Below are positions 1-6,388 of a stretch of DNA of 6,388 nt, one piece after another; positions within the stretch are counted from its first letter, which is position 1, and each line of letters starts with the position of its first letter. The notes beneath the pieces are model-generated. The model was given only the letters and a program-made list of their open reading frames with translations. It searched no databases and had not been told where the DNA came from. Location: positions 1-6,388 of the forward strand of contig QHYO01000270.1 in assembly GCA_003224135.1 (NCBI GenBank). The letters are read 5' to 3'. The stretch is from Acidobacteriota bacterium. Its GTDB lineage: Bacteria > Acidobacteriota > Terriglobia > Acidiferrales > UBA7541. A program made the translations under genes and the position numbers.

Positions 1-2
1 CG

Positions 3-38
3 TTGTGGCTGGAACGCGCGCTGACTCACGGGAAATAA
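3..38 (+). CDS. Possible C-terminal tail of an upstream gene (partial)
   Basis: The third frame is open from the left edge to a TAA at 36-38 and would encode the tail LWLERALTHGK. Its composition is protein-like, and it lies just upstream of and codirectional with the thioredoxin gene, so it may be the last gene before this operon. Eleven residues are too few to assign a family. A second frame is also open, from position 2 to a TAA at 116-118, but its arginine-rich content looks less like real coding sequence. This is a guess from frame and position only. Confidence 0.2.
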   Translation: MWLERALTHGK

Positions 39-50
39 CGAGCCCCGTGC

Positions 51-79
51 CGGACGAAAGGCGGGCGCGGCGGTATACT
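51..79 (+). promoter_or_regulatory. Possible sigma-70-like promoter for the tlpA operon
   Basis: TATACT at 74-79 matches the -10 consensus at four of six positions. The hexamer CGGACG at 51-56, 17 bases upstream, keeps only three of six -35 positions. If used, transcription would begin near 86, so the leader would start just before the stem-loop at 90-111 and would exclude most of the AAGGAG at 83-88. The call rests on a short motif, and transcription could equally enter from the left. Confidence 0.25.
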
Positions 80-82
80 GCA

Positions 83-111
83 AAGGAGAAAGTGCCAAGG
101 TGTTTGCACTT
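83..111 (+). promoter_or_regulatory. Leader with AAGGAG and a 6-bp stem-loop before tlpA
   Basis: A good Shine-Dalgarno sequence, AAGGAG (83-88), lies 34 bases before the tlpA ATG, which is too far for normal initiation. In between is a perfect inverted repeat, AAGTGC (90-95) and GCACTT (106-111), with a 10-base loop. If the stem forms, the effective spacing from AAGGAG to ATG falls to about 12 bases. No closer ribosome-binding sequence is visible. A short frame from GTG at 92 to TAA at 116-118 (8 residues) also sits behind AAGGAG, but its 3-base spacing is too short to look convincing. Confidence 0.35.
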
Positions 112-122
112 CGAGTAAAGCG

Positions 123-683
123 ATGAAGAAAACGATTTTGATTTTGACGATCGTAGTTGCGGCGACGTTCACGGTGTACATGGCCGACCGGCTAACCAGG
201 GTTCATCCGAACGCGGCTTTACGAGTTGTGAGTGTCCCGAAGGCCGGCGCTCCAGCGCCTGAAATCAAAGTCAAAGATTTGAACGACGAAGACGTGACGC
301 TCGCGAACTACAAAGACAAGGTAGTGCTGGTGAACTTTTGGGCGACATGGTGTGATCCGTGCCGCGTGGAAATTCCATGGCTCATCGAAATGCAGGACAA
401 ATACGGCCCAAAGGGCTTCACGGTCCTGGGTATTGCGATGGATGAAGAAGGAAAAGCGGTGGTGGCGCCGTTTGTGGCGAAAGAGCGGTACGACGTGGAG
501 GGACAAAAGCTGCCGATGAATTATCCGATCGTGATCGGGAGTGACGCGGTCGCCGAAAAGTTCGGCGGCCTGCTTGGCTATCCGACCAGCGTGCTGATTT
601 CGCGCGACGGAAAACAGATCAAGCGGATTACCGGACTGATCAACGAAGAGGAAATCTCGAAGTTGATTGAGGGAGCGCTATAA
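123..683 (+). CDS. Membrane-anchored thioredoxin-fold protein, TlpA/ResA type
   Basis: This is a 186-residue thiol-disulfide oxidoreductase of the TlpA/ResA/AhpC-TSA-like group. Residues 2-20 are a Lys-Lys start followed by a hydrophobic segment (signal anchor or signal peptide), so the catalytic domain faces the periplasm. The domain starts with a GAPAPE-type entry at 42-47. It carries the active site WCDPC at 76-80 (Cys77, Cys80) inside NFWATWCDPC, and the cis-proline loop YPTS at 153-156 (Pro154). The family reduces disulfides in apocytochrome c or other exported proteins, with electrons usually supplied by CcdA or DsbD. ATG at 123 is the first ATG/GTG/TTG start in its frame after the TAA at 36-38. 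Four bases separate it from the frataxin-like gene, and a DsbD alpha-domain gene follows, so it may stand in for the thioredoxin module of DsbD. Family and topology are clear; the exact substrate is not. Confidence 0.9.
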   Translation: MKKTILILTIVVAATFTVYMADRLTRVHPNAALRVVSVPKAGAPAPEIKVKDLNDEDVTLANYKDKVVLVNFWATWCDPCRVEIPWLIEMQDKYGPKGFTVLGIAMDEEGKAVVAPFVAKERYDVEGQKLPMNYPIVIGSDAVAEKFGGLLGYPTSVLISRDGKQIKRITGLINEEEISKLIEGAL

Positions 684-687
684 GTTC

Positions 688-1026
688 ATGGCCACGCTAG
701 ACGAGCGCGAATTTCAGCGAAAGAGCGGGGCAGCGTTTGAAGAATTGAAGAGGCGTCTGCTGGACGCTGGCGATGAGCATGGATTTGATGTGGAAGGCGA
801 AAGCGGCAAACTGGAAGTGATCTTCGAGGAGCCGGTGCCGGCGAAATTCGTGATTTCACCGAATGCTCCGGTGCGCGAGATCTGGATTTCCGCGCTTTCG
901 ACCAGCTTCAAACTGGGCTGGTCAGAAACGAAGAATGCGTTCGTGCTCGAAAAAACAGGCGAGGATCTCTTTGAGGTCATGAGCCGCGTGATTTCGCAGC
1001 AACTGGGCAGCGAGGTAAAAGTATGA
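688..1026 (+). CDS. cyaY: Frataxin/CyaY-like iron-binding protein
   Basis: This is a 112-residue protein without a signal peptide, close to the usual CyaY length (about 106). It shows the family order: an N-terminal helix (8-28) rich in Glu/Asp with the acidic patch DAGDEHGFDVEGE, then beta strands (41-57). Next comes the segment PVREIWISA (61-69), which contains the family's conserved Trp66, and a C-terminal helix with GEDLFEVMSRVISQQ (91-105). The last residues resemble the E. coli CyaY ending QQAGETVSF. Frataxins bind iron and modulate the cysteine desulfurase IscS in Fe-S cluster assembly in the cytoplasm. I chose ATG 688, with GGGAG at 671-675; a TTG at 667 would add seven residues and overlap tlpA. 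The stop overlaps the next start (ATGA at 1023-1026), so translation is probably coupled. It is unusual that no isc or suf gene is nearby. The symbol is by family resemblance. Confidence 0.82.
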   Translation: MATLDEREFQRKSGAAFEELKRRLLDAGDEHGFDVEGESGKLEVIFEEPVPAKFVISPNAPVREIWISALSTSFKLGWSETKNAFVLEKTGEDLFEVMSRVISQQLGSEVKV

Positions 1027-1580
1027 CGTTGCAAGTGAGCGCGCGAAGCGGAGCAATCGTCAGCATGATGGCGGTGGCGACACTGATTTCCGCGGCGCGG
1101 CTCCTGGCGCAGATTCCAGCGGCACGCGATGTCGTGAAACCCGCAGCATACGCATCCTTTGAGCCCGTGGCACGCGGTAAAGAAATGGAAATCGCGGTGG
1201 TGATGAAAATTCGCGACGGATATCACGTGAACGCTCGCCAGACCACGTTCGACTATTTGATCCCCACGGATTTGCAAGCGGATGCGCCGACGGGATTTAA
1301 AACAGGCGCGGTCAGCTATCCGAAAGGCACGCTGCACAAATTTAATTTCACCAAAGACAAGCCCCTAAACGTGTACACGGACACCGTCGTCTTGCGGCTT
1401 CCCGTGTCTGTAGGCGCAAACGCCCCGCTGGGTGAACAGCACATAGCGCTGAAACTGCGCTACCAGGCCTGCAGCACGGACGTGTGCCTGCCACCGGCAA
1501 CCCTGCCGGTGGATGCAGTGATTCATGTATCCGCGAAGGAATCAAACCCTAGCCACGCTGAATTGTTCCCGAAACAGTAG
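1023..1580 (+). CDS. Stand-alone DsbD N-terminal (alpha) domain, periplasmic
   Basis: This 185-residue exported protein corresponds to the N-terminal domain of thiol:disulfide interchange protein DsbD, an immunoglobulin-like fold that passes electrons to periplasmic partners. Residues 1-30 are a signal peptide, with probable cleavage near LLA-Q (29/30). The domain runs from about 41 to 170. It includes DGYHVNA (65-71), common in this family, and the redox motif YQACSTDVCLPP (148-159) with Cys150 and Cys155. E. coli DsbD uses Cys103 and Cys109 at the same place, spaced C-X5-C rather than C-X4-C. The eight-helix membrane domain and the C-terminal thioredoxin domain of full DsbD are absent, and the sequence ends soon after the alpha fold. 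GAGGT at 1012-1016 gives a normal ribosome-binding site 6 bases before ATG. The start overlaps the frataxin-like stop, and tlpA is two genes upstream. The reductant must come from a membrane protein outside the window. Confidence 0.85.
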   Translation: MTLQVSARSGAIVSMMAVATLISAARLLAQIPAARDVVKPAAYASFEPVARGKEMEIAVVMKIRDGYHVNARQTTFDYLIPTDLQADAPTGFKTGAVSYPKGTLHKFNFTKDKPLNVYTDTVVLRLPVSVGANAPLGEQHIALKLRYQACSTDVCLPPATLPVDAVIHVSAKESNPSHAELFPKQ

Positions 1581-1614
1581 CGACATTCACAGGTAGTCTG
1601 CGAAACTGCTCGCC

Positions 1615-3195
1615 ATGAATTCCGCGAAGGTCGGAAAAATACTTGGCATCAGTGCCGCCGCAGTGTCGCTTTTCGTCCTGGTTCTGCTGCTAGCGGCGTA
1701 TTCGCGCAAACGGGCCGCGGAACTGAGGACGCGCGACTGGATCGTGCAGCTACTTGAGGAAAGATTCCAGAGTGACGTTGAGCTGGAGGATTTTCACGTA
1801 AACGTATTTCCGCGCATGGGAGTGGGCGGAGAAGGCTTGTCATTGCGCTACCGCAACAAATCCGGGGCGCCGCCGCTGATCCGCGTTGAAAAGTTCTCCT
1901 TCGAGTTGGGATTCTGGGGGATTTTTCGTATACCTCACCGGATTCAACGCATCCACTTGCATCGCATGGTGATTACCATTCCTCCCAAGGAACAGCGGGC
2001 CGCGGCCCAGCCCACAACGCAAAACAAAAAGATCCCGCAGCTGACAGTGGCCGAGATCGAGTGCGACGACGCACAGTTGCTGATTTTCTCGAATAAACCC
2101 GGCAAATATCCGCTGGACTGGGAAATTCACAATCTGATTTTGACGGAAGTTGGAGCGAATAAGGCGTTCTTCTTCCACGGAACGCTCACGAATGCGAAGC
2201 CCAAGGGAGAGATCGCAACGAGGGGCCAATTCGGTCCATGGCTTATCGACGATCCGGGCGCCACACCGGTTTTCGGCACTTACGGATTTGAGAATGCCGA
2301 CCTGGGTCCATTTCCGGGGATCGCAGGAATCTTGTCTTCGACGGGCGAGTATAAGGGTCAGCTGGATACGCTCGAAGTCGAGGGGCAAACGACGACCCTG
2401 GATTTTTCGCTGGATCGAGTGGGAAAACCAGTGCCGTTGCATACCGATTTCTCGGCAACCGTGGATGGCACAAATGGCGACACGTTGTTGCATCCCGTGC
2501 AGGCGGTTTTGGGCCAGTCGGTGATCGTGGCCAACGGAAGTGTTGTGAACATGCCGGAAAAGAACGGTCATCAGATCACTCTGGATGTGAGCACGCCGAA
2601 AGCACGCATCGAAGACATACTGCAATTGGCGATTAATTCGGATAAACCTTTCTTGCGCGGGCCGGTGGATATCAAAGCGAAACTGTCACTGCCGCCCGGC
2701 AAAGTAAAAGTGATCGACAAAATGCAGCTCGACGGAAATTTTGTGATCACCAACGCTCGGTGGAGCAGTTCGGAAGTGCGCGAGAAGCTGGAGAGCTTGA
2801 GCCGGCACGCGAAAGGTCAGCCGGAAGACGAGGATGCCGGGAGCGCGATCACCGGATTGCAGGGCAGCTTCGTCCTGAAAGACAGCATCATTCACTTTTC
2901 GAAGTTGACGTTTTCGGTCCCTGGTGCGGGAGTGGAGCTCGCGGGAACATACGACATCAACGGCCAAAAAATTGACATGCAGGGTCATCTGCGGATGCAG
3001 GCAAAGCTTTCACAAACCGTGACGGGCGCGAAATCATTTTTCTTGAAAGCCATCGATCCATTTTTCTCGAAGAACGGGGCGGGCACAGAACTGCCCATTA
3101 CGATTACGGGAACGCAGGAGAGTCCGGTCTTGGGTGTGACGGTATTTCACAAGAAGTTTGAAAAACAGATGGGAAAACCGGGCGGCGACAAGTGA
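1615..3195 (+). CDS. AsmA-like envelope protein with one N-terminal membrane segment
   Basis: This is a 526-residue protein of the AsmA/DUF748-like group. Residues 8-28 form a single membrane helix followed by Arg/Lys (31-33), leaving the rest in the periplasm. The N-terminal module then runs through ERFQSDVELEDFHVNVFPRMG (49-69) and on to about 125, the usual opening of AsmA proteins, where short beta strands build an elongated grooved sheet. A low-complexity linker (126-140) leads into further beta-rich segments. The C-terminal part (about 370-515) has the AsmA-type strands FVLKDSIIHFSKLTFSVPGA and LAGTYDINGQKIDMQGHLRM, and ends with the usual ITITGTQESPVLGV-type strand. Related proteins are implicated in outer-membrane biogenesis and lipid transport across the periplasm. 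ATG 1615 is the first start after an in-frame TAG at 1594-1596. It lacks a clear Shine-Dalgarno; AGGT at 1591-1594 is about 20 bases away. It lies 34 bases after the DsbD-domain gene, so it is probably cotranscribed. The precise role is unknown. Confidence 0.78.
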   Translation: MNSAKVGKILGISAAAVSLFVLVLLLAAYSRKRAAELRTRDWIVQLLEERFQSDVELEDFHVNVFPRMGVGGEGLSLRYRNKSGAPPLIRVEKFSFELGFWGIFRIPHRIQRIHLHRMVITIPPKEQRAAAQPTTQNKKIPQLTVAEIECDDAQLLIFSNKPGKYPLDWEIHNLILTEVGANKAFFFHGTLTNAKPKGEIATRGQFGPWLIDDPGATPVFGTYGFENADLGPFPGIAGILSSTGEYKGQLDTLEVEGQTTTLDFSLDRVGKPVPLHTDFSATVDGTNGDTLLHPVQAVLGQSVIVANGSVVNMPEKNGHQITLDVSTPKARIEDILQLAINSDKPFLRGPVDIKAKLSLPPGKVKVIDKMQLDGNFVITNARWSSSEVREKLESLSRHAKGQPEDEDAGSAITGLQGSFVLKDSIIHFSKLTFSVPGAGVELAGTYDINGQKIDMQGHLRMQAKLSQTVTGAKSFFLKAIDPFFSKNGAGTELPITITGTQESPVLGVTVFHKKFEKQMGKPGGDK

Positions 3196-3251
3196 AAACC
3201 TCGCTCGATCGAATGCGCTATCCGCCGTCAAGAGACTAAGCGCTCAGGCGG

Positions 3252-4766
3252 TCAGCGGAGATTGCACGCCAACTCTTTTACGGCGCTCCCGTCAGAATCG
3301 TTCATTTGGATGCGGAGTGGTCCGTCGGTCTTGCGGTAAATGCGCGACGTGACGACGTGCAGGTCGTTGCAAAAGAATTCGGCTACGGAAGCATCGAGTA
3401 ACAGGTGGAATTTAATCTCGCCAGTCGATTTCGCTCGAAGCTCGACGGCTTTTTCATTTACCTGCAGGATGATGTTCGAGCCGGATTGCGCGACCTTCAT
3501 GGACCACCAAGGTCCCGCTGAATCTGCAATCGTCAGAGACGATGGCTCCGGCCCAGTCTTCCACAGCAATTCTCCGGCGAGGTTCTGAATAGCCATCGCA
3601 CGAATCGCGCCAGAACGAGCTTCCGAAGAACCTGCCAACGTGACCGTGGCGAGCTTCCGTTTGCGAAGCGACTGAGCCACCGGGGCGGCGCGCATCTCCA
3701 GATCATTCTGCGCATTCAACGAAAGAACGCGTGGCAGAGCCATGCATCCGGCCCAGCCAGCGGCGCTGAATTCCGCTTCCGGCCGGGTTTCCGGAATCCA
3801 TCCCCAAAGGATGCGGTGCCCCTTGCTGTCGAGCTGCGTCTTCTGAGCGTAATAAGTGCCGTGATCCAGCACTCCGCTGCGCAAGGAATGAAACACCAGG
3901 TCTTTCGCATCCAGATCGCCTGTTTCCCAGATCACTTTTCCCGCAGTGGAATAAAGCAGGACGTGTTTCGAGCCGAGCGGAAAAAAGTCCGGACATTCCC
4001 ACATTTCGCCGGAGTCCACGGGATTCGTGCTTTCGCGCCCGGTCCATTTTCCGGAAACCAGAGGATGCAGATACTCCCATTGCCGCAGATTTTTCGAGCG
4101 GTACAGCAGAACGCGTCCACCCTGCTTGCGAATTCCGGAACCAACACCGAGATACCAGACGTAGCGATCCCGCCAAAGAAACGGATCGCGAAAACCGGTG
4201 AGCAAGGGATCCGCCGGCGGTTCGATGATGGGATTTTTCCATTTGGTCCAAGTGCGAAGCTGCGCGTCGGCGGAGGTGGCCAGGCACTGCACTTCGCGGA
4301 AGGTATGCGTGCCATCGCGCAAGGTGGCCGTTTCAGGCGTGGAGGATCTGACTCCGGTGTAGACGATGCTTGCGGTCCCACGATCATCGACGGCGCTTCC
4401 TGTGAAGCATCCGTCTGCATCAGCCCAGCCGGGCGTAGGCGCAAGTGCAATTGGAAGATGGCGCCAATGAATCATGTCCGGACTTACGGCGTGCGCCCAG
4501 TGCATGTCGCCCCACACAGCGGCATTCGGGTTGTACTGGAAAAACATGTGGTACATGCCGTTCCAGAAAATTGGGCCGTTGGGATCGTTCATCCAATTTT
4601 TTGCGGGGAGGAGATGGAACTGCGGGCGAAGGGGATCGGCTGCGAGGCGCTGCTGCAGGTCGTCGCTACTGAAAAGTGCGAATGGGTGGAAGAGTTTCGA
4701 AGCCGGAATTGTTGCCAGAGGAGCGGCCAGTAGCTTGCTCACAAATTCGCGCCGCGAAGCCACCAT
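3252..4766 (-). CDS. Glycoside hydrolase family 32 beta-fructosidase, Tat-exported
   Basis: This 504-residue enzyme would cleave terminal or internal beta-fructosyl bonds (sucrose, inulin or levan). All three GH32 catalytic signatures are intact: WMNDPNG at 58-64 (nucleophile Asp61), FRDP at 192-195 (transition-state Asp194) and WECPD at 256-260 (acid/base Glu257). The five-bladed propeller occupies about 48-350. The C-terminal beta-sandwich follows, with the typical DASVAEFFCND (458-468) and TSRIY (473-477). The N-terminus SRREFVSK with a following Ala/Leu stretch (4-20) is a twin-arginine signal, so the folded enzyme should act outside the cytoplasm. ATG 4766 is preferred because GGAGG (4776-4772) lies 5 bases upstream; a GTG at 4772 would add two residues but overlaps that site. 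It begins 23 bases after gltX on the same strand, so it may be read from the gltX transcript. No transporter, fructokinase or regulator is in the window. Family certain; substrate choice open. Confidence 0.93.
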   Translation of the reverse strand: MVASRREFVSKLLAAPLATIPASKLFHPFALFSSDDLQQRLAADPLRPQFHLLPAKNWMNDPNGPIFWNGMYHMFFQYNPNAAVWGDMHWAHAVSPDMIHWRHLPIALAPTPGWADADGCFTGSAVDDRGTASIVYTGVRSSTPETATLRDGTHTFREVQCLATSADAQLRTWTKWKNPIIEPPADPLLTGFRDPFLWRDRYVWYLGVGSGIRKQGGRVLLYRSKNLRQWEYLHPLVSGKWTGRESTNPVDSGEMWECPDFFPLGSKHVLLYSTAGKVIWETGDLDAKDLVFHSLRSGVLDHGTYYAQKTQLDSKGHRILWGWIPETRPEAEFSAAGWAGCMALPRVLSLNAQNDLEMRAAPVAQSLRKRKLATVTLAGSSEARSGAIRAMAIQNLAGELLWKTGPEPSSLTIADSAGPWWSMKVAQSGSNIILQVNEKAVELRAKSTGEIKFHLLLDASVAEFFCNDLHVVTSRIYRKTDGPLRIQMNDSDGSAVKELACNLR

Positions 4767-4789
4767 ACCCACCTCCGTGCCAAACGAGA

Positions 4790-6326
<1,537 letters not shown>

Positions 6327-6369
6327 TTAAGCAACCAGTACTCCGGTACGCTTGCACAGGGAAATTTGC

Positions 6370-6388
6370 GTGACTCATAATCGCAAGT
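6370..6388 (+). CDS. Possible start of a divergent gene (partial at right edge)
   Basis: GTG at 6370 opens a frame reading MTHNRK before the window ends. It is preceded at 8 bases by AGGG (6358-6361) and by a candidate promoter at 6318-6326. Only six codons are visible, so no function can be proposed, and the frame could close just outside the window. Confidence 0.2.

Noticed and set aside
714..1337. Open frame of 207 codons on the minus strand across the frataxin-like and DsbD-domain genes
   Set aside because: It spans two real, overlapping plus-strand genes and shows no protein-like pattern.
1840..2625. Open frame of 261 codons on the minus strand inside the AsmA-like gene
   Set aside because: It is antisense to a well-supported gene, His/Arg/Cys-rich, and has no motif.
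3205..3212. Palindrome TCGATCGA in the convergent gap
   Set aside because: Single eight-base palindromes are expected by chance, and it has no partner or promoter context.
3222..3251. CCGCC/GGCGG inverted repeat as a terminator
   Set aside because: Only five base pairs with a 20-base loop and no T-tract on either strand.
3703..4287. Second minus-strand frame of 194 codons inside the fructosidase
   Set aside because: It is a frame shadow of GH32: all three catalytic motifs are in the 3252-4766 frame, which is intact, so there is no frameshift there.
3816..4733. Long open frame on the plus strand (305 codons) opposite the fructosidase
   Set aside because: It lies wholly inside the GH32 gene on the other strand, has no recognisable family features and is explained by the codon bias of that gene.

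Overview
The window reads as an ordinary chromosomal segment of a moderately GC-rich, free-living Gram-negative-type bacterium. An envelope-anchored thioredoxin, a periplasmic DsbD alpha-type domain, an AsmA-like envelope protein and a Tat-exported glycosidase all point to a two-membrane cell. The gene style would suit Acidobacteriota or a similar soil lineage, but that is an impression, not a demonstrated assignment. I see no mobile element, CRISPR array, tRNA or rRNA, and no gene-free stretch longer than about 180 bases.

Left part, plus strand (about 1-3195): after a possible C-terminal tail of an upstream gene and a short leader come four genes in tight succession. They are a membrane-anchored TlpA/ResA-type thioredoxin (123-683), a frataxin/CyaY-like protein (688-1026), a stand-alone DsbD N-terminal (alpha) domain with a signal peptide (1023-1580), and an AsmA-like protein with one N-terminal membrane segment (1615-3195). 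The first three are separated by 4 and -4 bases and are almost certainly one transcript. TlpA and the DsbD alpha domain look like two of the three modules of DsbD encoded separately. The membrane module (DsbD beta/CcdA) is not in the window.

Right part, minus strand (3252-6212): a glutamyl-tRNA synthetase gene (gltX) followed 23 bases later by a GH32 beta-fructosidase with a twin-arginine signal. gltX is broken. Both halves are clearly GluRS, but they lie in different frames, and the junction has lost about 15 codons in the segment that corresponds to the zinc-binding loop of E. coli GluRS. This is either a real lesion, which needs another gltX elsewhere, or an assembly error.

Right edge (6213-6388): the gltX leader, plus signals suggesting a divergent rightward gene that starts about 19 bases before the window ends.

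I did not find a convincing new defence or mobile system. The points most worth a second look are the broken gltX, the split-DsbD/frataxin operon and the leader hairpin in front of tlpA.
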